Shown: positions 19,416 through 29,076, numbered from the stretch's first letter. The stretch: 64,000 nucleotides of DNA from an uncultured Draconibacterium sp. (GCF_913060805.1 NZ_CAJXTC010000031.1:1-64000), one strand, 5' to 3'. The notes: generated by a model not told the origin, from the sequence alone. A program made the numbers and translations.

Positions 19416-20465
19416 TCAAATAATCAGCATGGCATCGCCATAAGTTCCAAAACGGTAATCGTTTTTCAAGGCAACATCGTAAGCTTCCATTACAAAATCG
19501 TATCCGCCAAAAGCGGCAACCATCATCAACAATGTTGAGTAAGGCAGGTGGAAGTTTGTAATCATGCTGTTTGCAACGCTAAACTCGTAAGGAGGGAAAA
19601 TAAATTTGTTTGTCCATCCTTCAAATGGTTTCAAAAATCCTTGTGTTGATACCGAGCTTTCGAGAGTACGCATTACCGTTGTTCCAACGGCACAAACATT
19701 ACGTTTCTCTTGTTTTGCTGTATTAACCATCTCGCAAGCTTCATTGTTAATCCAAATTTGCTCCGAGTCCATTTTGTGCTTGGTAAGGTCTTCTACATCA
19801 ACACTGCGGAAGTTTCCTAAACCAACGTGCAAAGTAACGTAAGAGAAATCAACACCTCTAATCTCCAAACGTTTTAACAACTCGCGGCTAAAGTGCAATC
19901 CTGCTGTTGGTGCAGCAACTGCGCCTTCGTGTTTGGCAAAAATAGTTTGGTAACGATCGGTATCTTCTGGTTGTACCGGGCGGTTGATAGTTCGGGGAAG
20001 TGGTGTTTCTCCCAGGCTGTAAAGTGTTTGTTTGAATTCGTCGTAAGGACCATCGAACAAAAAGCGCAAAGTACGACCGCGCGATGTAGTGTTGTCGATA
20101 ACCTCGGCAACCAACAAATCGTCGTCGCCAAAATACAGTTTGTTACCAATACGTATTTTACGTGCCGGATCAACCAAAACATCCCACAAACGTTGCTCGC
20201 GGTTTAATTCGCGAAGAAGAAAAACTTCGATTTCAGCTCCGGTTTTTTCTTTGTTACCATACAAACGTGCTGGAAACACTTTGGTATCGTTAAAAACCAT
20301 CACATCTTTATCATCAAAATAATCAAGCAGGTCTTTAAACAATTTGTGTTCAATTGTTCGTGTTGCTCTGTTTAGCACCATCAGTTTCGATTCATCACGG
20401 TTATCGGCAGGGTGCAAAGCAATCTTTTCCTGTTCTAAATTGTACTTGAATTTTGATAACTTCAT
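19416..20465 (-). CDS. queA: S-adenosylmethionine:tRNA ribosyltransferase-isomerase QueA
   Basis: Transfers the ribosyl group of SAM to the preQ1 base in tRNA, forming epoxyqueuosine. 349 residues with the family N-terminus [60 protein letters not shown] and a C-terminal [18 protein letters not shown]. Downstream gene of the minus-strand ftsX-to-queA group; a possible -7 box TATCTTTG lies at 20513-20506, so it may also be transcribed alone. Confidence 0.96.
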   Translation of the reverse strand: MKLSKFKYNLEQEKIALHPADNRDESKLMVLNRATRTIEHKLFKDLLDYFDDKDVMVFNDTKVFPARLYGNKEKTGAEIEVFLLRELNREQRLWDVLVDPARKIRIGNKLYFGDDDLLVAEVIDNTTSRGRTLRFLFDGPYDEFKQTLYSLGETPLPRTINRPVQPEDTDRYQTIFAKHEGAVAAPTAGLHFSRELLKRLEIRGVDFSYVTLHVGLGNFRSVDVEDLTKHKMDSEQIWINNEACEMVNTAKQEKRNVCAVGTTVMRTLESSVSTQGFLKPFEGWTNKFIFPPYEFSVANSMITNFHLPYSTLLMMVAAFGGYDFVMEAYDVALKNDYRFGTYGDAMLII

Positions 20466-20505
20466 ATTGTAATTTATTTATTAATAGTCATTTTTATGCG
20501 ATCTG

Positions 20506-20513
20506 CAAAGATA
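20506..20513 (-). promoter_or_regulatory. Putative -7 box for queA
   Basis: Reads TATCTTTG on the minus strand (TAnnTTTG consensus), about 40 nt upstream of the queA ATG. No good -33 element is seen at the right spacing. Confidence 0.4.
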
Positions 20514-20563
20514 ATACAGTCAGTTGGTTTTTTAATTCAGGACCACGTTTTACGGTGAAATTT

Positions 20564-21277
20564 TCAAATGGTTTCATTTAAATTTAAGTTTTCCAGAAAA
20601 AAATCCACTTTAAACGCATCTTCTAATTTATAATCGCCAATTCTTGTTCTTATTAATCCGGTTAAGTAAGCGCCGCAATTTAATGCCTCGCCAATATCGC
20701 GGGCCAACGATCGGATGTAAGTTCCTTTGCCACAAATTACCTTTATTTTTATCTCCGGAAGATTAAACGATTCAATTTCAATGCTTCTTATAACAATTCT
20801 TTTTGCTTTAAGTTTTACATCTTCGCCATTTCGGGCATAATCGAATGCGCGTTTCCCTTTCACTTTTACCGCCGAAAATACCGGTGGTACCTGGTCGATC
20901 TCTCCGATAAACTGCGGTAAAATATTTTCAAAACTTTCGCGTGTAACATGTGAAAAATCGGCCTGGCTGTCTTCTTCGGTTTCCAAATCGAACGATGGAG
21001 TTGTTGCTCCGATCTTTAACGTTGCAATGTACTCTTTTTCGCCCAGTTGCAGCTCCTCAATTTTTTTTGTGGATTTGCCCGTGCACAAAAGTACCAGTCC
21101 GGTTGCCAGCGGATCAAGCGTTCCGGCGTGGCCAACTTTCAACTTTTTTATTCCCATCATTTGGCAAAGGTTATACCTAATCTTGTTAACCACATCAAAC
21201 GATGTCCATTCCAATTCTTTATCGAAAAGCAAAATTTCCCCGCCAGGGAAATCGTATGTTTTTTTGAAATCGGGCAT
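20564..21277 (-). CDS. truB: tRNA pseudouridine(55) synthase TruB
   Basis: Makes pseudouridine 55 in the T-loop of tRNAs. The ATG at 21277 (MPDFKKTYDFPGGEILLFDK, 237 residues) is chosen because a longer frame would run into the uppP coding region. The catalytic aspartate lies in KVGHAGTLDPLATGLVLLCTGKSTK. Other motifs are VPPVFSAVKVKGKRAFDYAR and VICGKGTYIRSLARDIGEAL. 41 nt downstream of uppP on the minus strand. Confidence 0.95.
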   Translation of the reverse strand: MPDFKKTYDFPGGEILLFDKELEWTSFDVVNKIRYNLCQMMGIKKLKVGHAGTLDPLATGLVLLCTGKSTKKIEELQLGEKEYIATLKIGATTPSFDLETEEDSQADFSHVTRESFENILPQFIGEIDQVPPVFSAVKVKGKRAFDYARNGEDVKLKAKRIVIRSIEIESFNLPEIKIKVICGKGTYIRSLARDIGEALNCGAYLTGLIRTRIGDYKLEDAFKVDFFLENLNLNETI

Positions 21278-21318
21278 TAAGAATCTATATTCCAGTGTAT
21301 TAAGCCTGTTTTGAAAAA

Positions 21319-22098
21319 TCAGGCTGCAAAGATAGCAATTAGCCCAATAAGAGCGCAATAAATTGCAAAATAAATTAATTTACCGCGTTTTACGATTTTG
21401 ATCATCCACGAGCAAGCCAGCCATCCTGAAATAAAAGCACTTACAAAACCTATTAACAAAGGCATTAATTCTACTTTGGCCGAATTTAGCTCGCCAGTTA
21501 TGATGTCGACAAAAGCCGCTCCGAGAATTGGTATTAAAACCATCAGGAACGAAAAACGGGCAACATCTTCTTTTTTGCCTTTCAAAAGTAGACCTGTTGC
21601 AATGGTCGATCCGCTTCGCGATATTCCCGGCAAAACGGCCAGCGTTTGTGCAATGCCAATTAGTAATGCCTTGCCAAAAGTGATCTTGCCATCGCTTTTT
21701 TTAACAAATTGAGTAAGTGTGAGTAAGCAAGCCGTAAAAAGCAGCATGCAGCCCACAAAAAACAAGTTGCCGGTAAATAGAGCTTCCAACTTGTCGCGGA
21801 ACAGAAATCCGACAATTACAATTGGAATAGAAGAAAACAGAAGTTTACTGATGTATTCGGTTGACTCATTCCATTGAAATGCAAAAAGATCTTTGCACAA
21901 AACCATAATATCTTTTCGGAAGACCAGAATAGTACTTAATACCGTAGCCACATGAACGGTTAGCACAAAAAGTAAACTGTTTTCATCTTTTATACCTAAA
22001 AGCGCGTGGCCAATCTCAAGATGTCCGCTTGAACTAACGGGAAGGAATTCGGTAAGTCCCTGGATAATACCGAGAAGTAATGCCTGGAGTTCGGTCAT
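21319..22098 (-). CDS. uppP: Undecaprenyl-diphosphatase UppP (BacA family)
   Basis: Integral membrane enzyme that recycles the undecaprenyl carrier for peptidoglycan and O-antigen synthesis. 259 residues with about eight hydrophobic segments. Signatures are GIIQGLTEFLPVSSSGHLEIGHALLG near the N-terminus and LAVLPGISRSGSTIATGLLLG-like sequence in the middle. Typically clustered with ftsX and truB in this phylum; 12 nt after the DUF3098 gene. Confidence 0.96.
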   Translation of the reverse strand: MTELQALLLGIIQGLTEFLPVSSSGHLEIGHALLGIKDENSLLFVLTVHVATVLSTILVFRKDIMVLCKDLFAFQWNESTEYISKLLFSSIPIVIVGFLFRDKLEALFTGNLFFVGCMLLFTACLLTLTQFVKKSDGKITFGKALLIGIAQTLAVLPGISRSGSTIATGLLLKGKKEDVARFSFLMVLIPILGAAFVDIITGELNSAKVELMPLLIGFVSAFISGWLACSWMIKIVKRGKLIYFAIYCALIGLIAIFAA

Positions 22099-22110
22099 AG
22101 AAAGTTGGGG

Positions 22111-22365
22111 TTAGTCGTCTTTTGGTTTTTTCATAATGGCGTAAATCTCGAACCCAAAACCCAAAAGCAACAGGATTGGAGCCAGTGTAATTCGGCGAAA
22201 ACTAAAAATTTCTTCGCTAAAAACATTGGGATCGTCGCTTCCGCCGCCGGCCATTAATATAAATCCAACAACGATTACGGCAAAGCCAATTGCCATTAGT
22301 TTATAGTTTTCTTTGCCCAATGCAAAACCTGCTGTTTCCTTTACTTCTTTATTTTTTTTAGCCAT
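22111..22365 (-). CDS. DUF3098 family small membrane protein
   Basis: 84 residues with two hydrophobic segments (about 25-43 and 63-78) and a basic N-terminus. It lies between ftsX (29 nt upstream) and uppP (12 nt downstream), the position where Bacteroidota carry a DUF3098 protein. Function unknown; a link to cell division or carrier-lipid recycling is inferred only from context. Confidence 0.85.
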   Translation of the reverse strand: MAKKNKEVKETAGFALGKENYKLMAIGFAVIVVGFILMAGGGSDDPNVFSEEIFSFRRITLAPILLLLGFGFEIYAIMKKPKDD

Positions 22366-22394
22366 TATTTTCTGAAATTGTGGTGTAAAGATAA

Positions 22395-23270
22395 TTAATA
22401 AAATAATTCATCAAATTTCATACGAAGGAATTTACCCAGCGCCAGCCACGTTGATAAAAATGAGATGCTAAAGCCCAGCAAAAACACAATGCCGCCAATG
22501 AGCATGATCGTTTGCAGATCGGCAAAATTTATCAATCCGTAGAGTTCTTGTTTATATATATAAATACTGCCAATTAGAATGGTGTTGGCCAAGATTCCGC
22601 CAAGCGCACCGAGAAATAAACTTTTTATTAAAAATGGTTTACGAATAAAACCTTTGCTGGCTCCCACCATTTGCATGGTATTTATGGTAAACCGTTGCGA
22701 ATAAATCAGCAGCCGAATGGTGTTGTTAATCAAACCAAAGAATATGAATGTAAGCAGTCCGCTTAAAATAAGAAGTGCCAGACTTATCTTTCTAACGTTT
22801 TCATTGATTAGCGTAACCAGGTTTTTCTGGTAATAAACTTCGGTAACCTGAGGGTATTCCAAAAACTTCTGTTCCAAAACCTGAAGACTGTCGGTGTGAG
22901 TGTAGGCGGCGTTTAGTTTAATATCGAGCGATGCAAACAACGGGTTGTAGCCCAGAAATCCCTGGAAATCTTCGCCAAGCTCTTTTGTTAATTCGTTGGC
23001 GGCCGATTCTTTGTCGATATAGTTGACCGATTTTACAAATTCGCCGGCACTTAAAATTTTCTGCAGCCTAATGATTTCCGATTCACGCAAATCGTCGGCA
23101 AGCACCAGTGTGAACCCGATTTTTTCGCGCACATAATCCGATAGCTTTTTGCTGTTGATAAGAATAAAACTCAGCATTCCCAGCAAAATAAGCACAAGCG
23201 TAATACTGGTTAACGAAGTAATCCAGGAATTGAAAAAACGCTTTTTAAACTTTTTCGGTTTTTTGCTCAT
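22395..23270 (-). CDS. ftsX: Cell division protein FtsX
   Basis: Permease-like subunit that with FtsE regulates peptidoglycan hydrolases at the septum. 291 residues: cytoplasmic N-terminus, TM1 at about 19-39, an extracytoplasmic domain to about 165, then three more TM helices (about 168-190, 215-240, 258-280). The family motif NTIRLLIYSQRFTINTMQMVGASKGFIRKPFL is clear. FtsE is not adjacent. First gene of the ftsX-DUF3098-uppP-truB-queA group. Confidence 0.94.
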   Translation of the reverse strand: MSKKPKKFKKRFFNSWITSLTSITLVLILLGMLSFILINSKKLSDYVREKIGFTLVLADDLRESEIIRLQKILSAGEFVKSVNYIDKESAANELTKELGEDFQGFLGYNPLFASLDIKLNAAYTHTDSLQVLEQKFLEYPQVTEVYYQKNLVTLINENVRKISLALLILSGLLTFIFFGLINNTIRLLIYSQRFTINTMQMVGASKGFIRKPFLIKSLFLGALGGILANTILIGSIYIYKQELYGLINFADLQTIMLIGGIVFLLGFSISFLSTWLALGKFLRMKFDELFY

Positions 23271-23487
23271 GCTGCTTCAAATATCTACTTCTTACAAATG
23301 TATATAATTTTGTGAGCGACAATAATTTCGCTTTACCTTCTTTTTTACAATGGTGTGTTAACATTAAATTCATCTGAGGTTATTGTTGCGAATCCTGCGG
23401 AGAATGGTAGATTTGAGCTGTTTTCAGAAAAGGAATCCATATCGGTCAGAAAATCATTTAACTAATTGAATTTTTGACTGTTATTTC

Positions 23488-23518
23488 TTTGGAAATCCAA
23501 AAAAAGAGAATACTTTTG
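23488..23518 (+). promoter_or_regulatory. Bacteroidota-type promoter of rplM
   Basis: TTTG at 23488-23491, a 19-bp spacer and TACTTTTG at 23511-23518 match both parts of the Bacteroidota consensus (TTTG / TAnnTTTG). It is the best promoter in the window. Predicted start near 23525, giving a long leader before rplM. Confidence 0.75.
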
Positions 23519-23524
23519 CAGTCC

Positions 23525-23662
23525 CGATTATTATCCTTAGAAATAAGGAGTGTAAATAGTTGATTTTCTTGGAGTAAGCAGTTTGTCGAAAAATTCCGTT
23601 GAGACAAAAAATGCGACGAAAAGTAAAATCAGAAGTGTTTTAAACAATAAAAAATTAGAAAA
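23525..23662 (+). ncRNA. Candidate structured 5' leader of rplM (L13)
   Basis: About 135-nt leader between the promoter and the GTG start. It has a clean hairpin at 23534-23549 (tcctta GAAA taagga, a GNRA tetraloop). Ribosomal-protein leaders are often autoregulatory; whether this one binds L13 or S9 is inference from its position. Confidence 0.35.
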
Positions 23663-24118
23663 GTGGACACACTTAGTTATAAAACTGTTTCGGCAAACAA
23701 AGCTACCGTTAACAAAGAGTGGGTAGTTGTTGATGCTGAAAATATGGTATTGGGACGTTTGGCAAGTGTAGTTGCCAAAATGTTAAGAGGTAAATACAAG
23801 CCAAATTTCACACCTCACGTAGATTGTGGTGATAACGTAATCGTTATCAACGCTGAAAAAGTTGCCTTAACCGGTAAAAAAATGTCGGACAAAATTTATG
23901 TTCGTCACAGTGGTTACCCTGGTGGACAGCGTACTCAAACTCCACAAGATATTTTAGCTAAATATCCTGAGCGTTTGGTTGAGAAAGCTGTAAAAGGTAT
24001 GCTTCCTAAAAACAAATTAGGTAGCGACTTATTCAGAAATTTGCATGTTGTAATTGGTGCTGAGCACAAATATGAGGCTCAAAAACCAAAAGTTGTTGAT
24101 TTAAATACGATTAAATAA
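23663..24118 (+). CDS. rplM: 50S ribosomal protein L13
   Basis: 151 residues. The start is a GTG at 23663, chosen because [20 protein letters not shown] is the conserved Bacteroidota N-terminus. Core motifs: [38 protein letters not shown] and [12 protein letters not shown]. It overlaps rpsI by 1 nt (TAATG), so translation is probably coupled. Confidence 0.97.
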   Translation: MDTLSYKTVSANKATVNKEWVVVDAENMVLGRLASVVAKMLRGKYKPNFTPHVDCGDNVIVINAEKVALTGKKMSDKIYVRHSGYPGGQRTQTPQDILAKYPERLVEKAVKGMLPKNKLGSDLFRNLHVVIGAEHKYEAQKPKVVDLNTIK

Positions 24119-24504
24119 TGGAAGTAATAAACACAATCGGACGTAGAAAATCAGCTGTTGCTCGTATTTACGTAAGCGAAGGTAAAGGAAATATTACCAT
24201 CAATAAAAGGGAACTTAAAGAGTACTTTCCTGCAGAAACATTGCAATACATTGCATTGCAACCATTAAACCTTCTTGAGGTTGCAGAGAAATACGATATC
24301 AAAGCAAACCTTGATGGCGGTGGCCCAAAAGGTCAGGCAGAAGCCTTCCGTTTGGCAGTTACCCGTGCATTAATGGAAATCGATCCTGAGTCAAGACCAC
24401 AGTTGAAAGCTGCAGGTTTTGTTACCAGAGACCCACGCGAGGTGGAACGTAAAAAGCCGGGACAACCAAAAGCAAGAAAACGTTTCCAATTCTCAAAACG
24501 TTAA
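24118..24504 (+). CDS. rpsI: 30S ribosomal protein S9
   Basis: 128 residues with IGRRKSAVARIYVSEGKGNITINKR at the N-terminus and the basic tail KKPGQPKARKRFQFSKR that reaches the P-site tRNA. Overlaps the rplM stop by 1 nt. Confidence 0.98.
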   Translation: MEVINTIGRRKSAVARIYVSEGKGNITINKRELKEYFPAETLQYIALQPLNLLEVAEKYDIKANLDGGGPKGQAEAFRLAVTRALMEIDPESRPQLKAAGFVTRDPREVERKKPGQPKARKRFQFSKR

Positions 24505-24604
24505 GATTATTATTTATCAAATTATATGGATCTAAAACGGCTGTGATTTCGTCATCAGACGGACTACTCAGTGGTTGCTTTTAGAGCATAGAAAAAGTAA
24601 AAAG

Positions 24605-25372
24605 ATGCCAAAAACAAATTTTCAAGAATTATTGGAAGCAGGTGCTCATTTTGGTCACCTGAAAAGAAAGTGGAATCCAAACATGGAGCCTTATATCTTC
24701 ATGGAGAAAAACGGTATCCACATTATCGATCTGCAAAAAACAGTTGTAAAAATTGATGAAGCTGCTGCAGCCATCAAACAAATTGCAAAATCAGGTCGTA
24801 AAATTTTATTCGTAGCAACTAAAAAGCAAGCCAAAGAATTGGTTGCAGAGCAAGTTAAAGAGGTAGGAATGCCTTACGTAACTGAGCGCTGGCCAGGAGG
24901 TATGCTTACCAACTTCCCAACAATCCGTAAAGCGGTTAAAAAAATGATCTCCATCGATAAAATGATGAAGGACACAAGTTGGGATAACCTTTCAAAACGC
25001 GAAAAACTACAAATCACTCGTCAGCGTGCGAAACTGGATAAAGTATTGGGTTCAATCTCAGACCTTACCCGTTTGCCAGCTGCATTATTTGTTGTTGACG
25101 TATTGAAAGAAAAAATTGCTGTTCGCGAAGCAAAAAAACTGGGTATTCCAGTATTTGCAATTGTTGATACTAACTCAAATCCTGAGGATATCGACTTTGT
25201 AATTCCTGCTAACGACGACGCTTCTCAGTCAATCCGCATTATTGTTGGTGAGATGTGCGACGCTGTTAAAGCTGGTTTGAGCGAGCGCAAAATTGAGAAA
25301 GATAAAGAAGACGCAACTGAAGAGGCTCCTAAAAAGAAGGCAGCTAAAGCAGAAGAAACTTCTGAAGAGTAA
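24605..25372 (+). CDS. rpsB: 30S ribosomal protein S2
   Basis: 255 residues. The ATG at 24605 (MPKTNFQELLEAGAHFGHLKRKWNP) fits the family; the frame stays open 30 nt further upstream. Motifs: EKNGIHIIDLQKTV, ERWPGGMLTNFPTI and VFAIVDTNSNPEDIDFVIPANDDA. A Lys/Glu/Ala-rich tail extends the C-terminus. Separated from rpsI by a 100-nt spacer and from tsf by 45 nt. Confidence 0.97.
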   Translation: MPKTNFQELLEAGAHFGHLKRKWNPNMEPYIFMEKNGIHIIDLQKTVVKIDEAAAAIKQIAKSGRKILFVATKKQAKELVAEQVKEVGMPYVTERWPGGMLTNFPTIRKAVKKMISIDKMMKDTSWDNLSKREKLQITRQRAKLDKVLGSISDLTRLPAALFVVDVLKEKIAVREAKKLGIPVFAIVDTNSNPEDIDFVIPANDDASQSIRIIVGEMCDAVKAGLSERKIEKDKEDATEEAPKKKAAKAEETSEE

Positions 25373-25417
25373 GTAAAGGTTAAGTAAACTATAAACCATT
25401 TAAAAGAAATTTTAATT

Positions 25418-26242
25418 ATGTCTTTTACAACAGCAGACGTAGTAAAATTGCGTAAAGTATCGGGCGCAGGGATGATGGATTGCAAAAATGCCCTGAAAGA
25501 CGCCGAAGGTGACTTTGATAAAGCACTGGAAATCATCCGCGAAAAAGGAAAATTAATTGCTAACAAACGTGCAGACAGAGACGCCGCTGAAGGTGTAGCT
25601 ATTGCAAAATCAACTGAAGACGGTAAATTCGGTGCAATCGTTGTATTGAATTGCGAAACTGACTTCGTTGCTAAAAACGAAAGCTTTGTAGCATTTGCTG
25701 AGAAAATTTTGGCAAAAGCATTGGAAGCTAAACCAGAAAGTTTGGAAGCATTAAAAGCCCTTGAAATTGATGGTACCAGCATTGAATCATTGGTTACTGA
25801 GCAAACTGGTGTTACTGGTGAGAAACTTGACCTTTCATACTACAAATGTTTAGCCGACGAGGCTGTAGTTCCTTACATCCACCCTGGAAACAAATTGTCA
25901 ACTCTTGTTGCTTTCAACAAAGCTGTTGATAATCAGGTCGGAAAAGACATTGCAATGCAGGTAGCTGCTATGGCTCCTGTTGCTGTAAACGAAGATTCAA
26001 TTCCACAAGCTGAAATTGATAAGGAATTAGAGTTCGCTAAAGAAAAATACCGCAAAGAAGGTAAACCGGAAGCAATGCTTGAAAAAATTGCTCAAGGTTC
26101 ATTGAACAAGTGGTATAAAGATGTAACTCTTTTAAACCAGGCTTTCGTTAAAGACGGAAAAATGCCGGTAAAAGATTACTTAAAGCAAGCTGATGCAGAC
26201 TTAACAGTAACAGCTTTCGATCGCTTTACTTTGAACGCTTAA
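25418..26242 (+). CDS. tsf: Elongation factor Ts
   Basis: Guanine-nucleotide exchange factor for EF-Tu, 274 residues. The N-terminal UBA-like domain reads VVKLRKVSGAGMMDCKNALKDA, and the core signature EGVAIAKSTEDGKFGAIVVLNCETDFVAKNE is present. Follows rpsB, the standard order, and is closed by a hairpin terminator. Confidence 0.98.
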   Translation: MSFTTADVVKLRKVSGAGMMDCKNALKDAEGDFDKALEIIREKGKLIANKRADRDAAEGVAIAKSTEDGKFGAIVVLNCETDFVAKNESFVAFAEKILAKALEAKPESLEALKALEIDGTSIESLVTEQTGVTGEKLDLSYYKCLADEAVVPYIHPGNKLSTLVAFNKAVDNQVGKDIAMQVAAMAPVAVNEDSIPQAEIDKELEFAKEKYRKEGKPEAMLEKIAQGSLNKWYKDVTLLNQAFVKDGKMPVKDYLKQADADLTVTAFDRFTLNA

Positions 26243-26265
26243 TACAAGCAAAAGCATATATTGAA

Positions 26266-26294
26266 AGCCATCCGATTTTCGGGTGGCTTTTTTT
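26266..26294 (+). terminator. Intrinsic terminator after tsf
   Basis: Stem agccatccga / tcgggtggct (one GU pair) followed by a T7 run, 24 nt after the tsf stop. Confidence 0.9.
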
Positions 26295-26957
26295 ATGCAA
26301 GTCCCCATCTTTTTAGGTGTACTGCCTTTTGTGTTTCGTCCGGAAGAACCATCTGGCTTCGATCTGCTTTCTTCGCCGGACGATTTCGCTTTGGTCATTT
26401 CATCACGGCGCTACGCACCGGGTTATTCACATTAGACACTTCCAGCGTCATGAAAAATTTGCAATTCCGACATAGTAGCTAGTCAATAAAGTCGTTTTAA
26501 CGTTGTCATCCAATTCAATATCCCGAAGGGATAAAACATGCTTAACCTCGGGTGAAACCCGGGGTTGATGAGAAAGTAAATCAAAGGCGCAAATAATCAG
26601 TTATTCAACGCACAACTGCTGTATGCGCCTCGTAATCTGATTTTTTTATGAAATTCTGTCGTTAGGCCTCACTTTCATCACTGTTGGTGATTTCTGGGAA
26701 TCATGAATGTTTTTTATGCAAGTCAATTTGATACAAACAAAAATGTTCACGCAGAGATCTCTAAGTTTTCGCAAAGCACGCAAACCAGACTCTTTACCTT
26801 TGCGAATTTTGCGCTTCTTCTTTTCTTTGCGTGAAACAATATTGATATCCTTTCATCCCTGTTGGTGATTCCATAAATCATGAATGTTTTATGCAAAAAA
26901 AAGAGCCTTTCCAGAATTACTGTCTGCAAAAGGCTCAGTTTCTATGTTGAGGTAATC
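26295..26957. repeat. Nest of decayed non-coding repeats
   Basis: About 660 bp with no credible gene. It contains two successive hairpins with GAA loops (26519-26533, 6-bp stem; 26544-26566, 10-bp stem), a roughly 50-bp direct repeat (26672-26721 and 26850-26896, both carrying ctgttggtgatt and atcatgaatgtttt), and between the repeats an element with inverted ends (ttcacgca at 26746, tgcgtgaa ending 26836) rich in cgcaaag. Such palindromic elements occur between genes in many Bacteroidota; their origin is not clear from this sequence. Short open frames across it look fortuitous. Confidence 0.6.
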
Positions 26958-28739
26958 TTATCGTTTCAATACTAATTTTTTCACCTGGCTAATTTGGCCG
27001 TCTTTAATAAAGCGGCACAGGTAAACTCCGGAAGTGGCAGGTGCGCCATTCATGTCGTCGCCTTTCCATTGCAGGCGGTGTATGCCTTCGTTGTAACGGC
27101 GTTCGGTAATTTGTTGAACACGCTGTCCGAACAGGTTGTAAATTTCAATCTGAATATCCGAAGCGTCGCTGATCATAAACTGAATAGTAGCTGTTGAGCT
27201 AAACGGATTCGGGTACACAGCGAAATCAGTCTCCGGAATCGGCACTATATTTTCAACCGATGTTGTGGCATCACCTTGTTTTACAACAATGGTGCTGAAG
27301 TGAATAATGTTGGCATAAATTTTATTTCTTACGGTGTCAACCGCTACATGCTCGTCAATCTCTTCGAAGCCGGTATTTTCGGCAAAAAATACATCCAGTT
27401 CTTCGGGTGTTACTCCCAATGAGTCTAGCAGATCGTGCTTAAATACCAAACTTAAATTAACAGGTACGTTAAAATAATACGGCTCAACAATGGTATCCGA
27501 CCCAACCGGTTTAACACTGAATTTTACGCCGGTTATTACCTCGTCGGTAAATGTAACTTCGTTGCTGCTATCGCTAACTTCGGCATATTCTTCAGGAATA
27601 AACATGAAAATCTCAATGTCTTCATCGATACATCCATAAGGAAAATGCAGCATTCCCGCATTCAAAATGTTTAACGGGTAGGGAAGACCACCAATTTTAT
27701 AGCTTTCACCTTCTTTAAAAGTTTTTGCTTTTAGTTCCTGTCCGTCGGGTAGTACTCTTCTGATTGAAATGGTATTCACTTCCATATCAACTGTTGAGTC
27801 AACAACCAGCAGTTCAACCGAAGCTTTAAAATTGCTGTATTCGGCATGTACCAATGTCATTCCTGTTTCGCCGCTTAGCGTAACTAAACCTTCTTCCGAA
27901 ATTGTAGCAACACTGGTGTCCGAAACGCTCCATAAAAATTCAGCATCCTGGTGTTTGTTACCGTTTGTTTTGTAATCAGCTTCGTACAGAATAGGCTCAT
28001 GTCCGGTATAAACCATCATATCGCCAGGCTCAATGGTAAGCTGGTTGCCACGGTTATTTTCAGCTTGTTCCTGTTTTTCTTTTTTCTCCTTTTTGGCTTT
28101 GCTTTCGTAAACGGTAACTTTTGCCGTGTCGGCCAAATCACCCAGCGTAGCAATTATAGTTCCGTGCCCGGTATTTTCTGTCGAATAGAACATGTTTACT
28201 TCCGGATCGGGGAACATTCCCAATTCAGCCGGTTCAGCCGACCAAACAAACGAAGTATCAACTTTTGTTCCTGTTGAATCGATATAAAAAGCACGAAGTT
28301 CCACCGAATCGCTCACTTCCACTTTTATATGGTCGGGAACAATTTTAATCTTCGGATACTCGTCCTCCATTTTATACTCATCATCTTCGTCCTCGTCATC
28401 ATCGTCTTTAACGGGGCCGTTTACTTTCAGCATTACCGAATCGCGCAGGTCTTTGTATTTGGCAATCAAATAACCTTCGCCGGGATGGTTGGTGATTAAA
28501 AATCCATCTTGGTTTACTTTTCCCAGGTAGCCGGGTTCGGTATTCCATTTAATTTTAGCATCATCTACTGCAGTGCCGGAAGTGTCGGTATAAACAGCCG
28601 AAACTTCGTACATGGTGTCGGGGTTTAGTGTTAGGTCTCCGCCAAAGATTTCAAGCGACTCCTGGCCTGTTGCGGCAAAGGTCGTGAGCAAAGCGGTTAG
28701 TAACAGCAATAATTTCGAGTTTGTGTAAAATTTCTTCAT
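26958..28739 (-). CDS. Secreted protein with Ig-like (BIG2-type) domains and T9SS type A sorting domain
   Basis: 593 residues. ATG at 28739 gives a signal peptide (KKFYTNSKLLLLLTALLTTFAATGQ, cleaved near residue 25). Three repeated bacterial-Ig-like segments (YTDTSGTAVDDAKIKWNTEP, YIDSTGTKVDTSFVWSAEP, KHQDAEFLWSVSDTSVATISEEGLVTLSG) are separated by an acidic run (KDDDDEDEDDEYK) and a Lys/Glu-rich linker. The last about 85 residues form a T9SS type A domain (FAVYPNPFSSTATIQF, IYNLFGQRV, SGVYLCRF, KKLVLKR). Expected to be exported and attached at the surface. Its specific role is unknown. Confidence 0.88.
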   Translation of the reverse strand: MKKFYTNSKLLLLLTALLTTFAATGQESLEIFGGDLTLNPDTMYEVSAVYTDTSGTAVDDAKIKWNTEPGYLGKVNQDGFLITNHPGEGYLIAKYKDLRDSVMLKVNGPVKDDDDEDEDDEYKMEDEYPKIKIVPDHIKVEVSDSVELRAFYIDSTGTKVDTSFVWSAEPAELGMFPDPEVNMFYSTENTGHGTIIATLGDLADTAKVTVYESKAKKEKKEKQEQAENNRGNQLTIEPGDMMVYTGHEPILYEADYKTNGNKHQDAEFLWSVSDTSVATISEEGLVTLSGETGMTLVHAEYSNFKASVELLVVDSTVDMEVNTISIRRVLPDGQELKAKTFKEGESYKIGGLPYPLNILNAGMLHFPYGCIDEDIEIFMFIPEEYAEVSDSSNEVTFTDEVITGVKFSVKPVGSDTIVEPYYFNVPVNLSLVFKHDLLDSLGVTPEELDVFFAENTGFEEIDEHVAVDTVRNKIYANIIHFSTIVVKQGDATTSVENIVPIPETDFAVYPNPFSSTATIQFMISDASDIQIEIYNLFGQRVQQITERRYNEGIHRLQWKGDDMNGAPATSGVYLCRFIKDGQISQVKKLVLKR

Positions 28740-29076
28740 AAGCAGAATTTTAAATTTTGCCAACTTCATTATCGCATATTGTAGGTCAGGGAATAATTAA
28801 ATCAAGTTACGGATAACTGAGGCAAAAACAAAGGGCCGCATTTCTCCGGGCAGTTGAGTTTTTTGTGTTGACTAAAATATGTTTTGTTTACGTCCTATAT
28901 AAATATTCCAAAAAAGACGAAAAGGTAATCTTTTTGCACGCTTTTTGCGTATAAATAATTGGCTTGACATAAACGAAATATTATGAAAGTAATGTTGAAG
29001 GAAGACTTGTTTGCTGGGCAAAATGCAGAGCTTTGGCAAACAAGTGAAATAGTTAATAAGTTAAAAACCAGTTATT
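28740..29076. other. Non-coding region upstream of the small membrane peptides
   Basis: Divergent gap between the T9SS protein and the first small peptide. A sigma-54-like element, TTGCACG-N4-TTGCG, is seen at 28934-28949 (consensus TGGCACG-N4-TTGCW) but lacks one G of the -24 box. A 58-codon frame at 28983-29159 overlaps the peptide gene in another frame and is judged less likely to be real. Confidence 0.35.

Larger units (their letters stand above)
23271..23662. other. Divergent ftsX / rplM intergenic region
   Basis: 392 bp without a gene. It holds a putative minus-strand -7 box TACATTTG (23302-23295) for ftsX, the plus-strand rplM promoter at 23488-23518 and a roughly 135-nt rplM leader containing a small GAAA-loop hairpin (23534-23549). 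Confidence 0.6.

Noticed and set aside
26261-26929. Open frames of 60-73 residues in the repeat nest
   Set aside because: They overlap the tsf terminator and the palindromic elements; no protein features.
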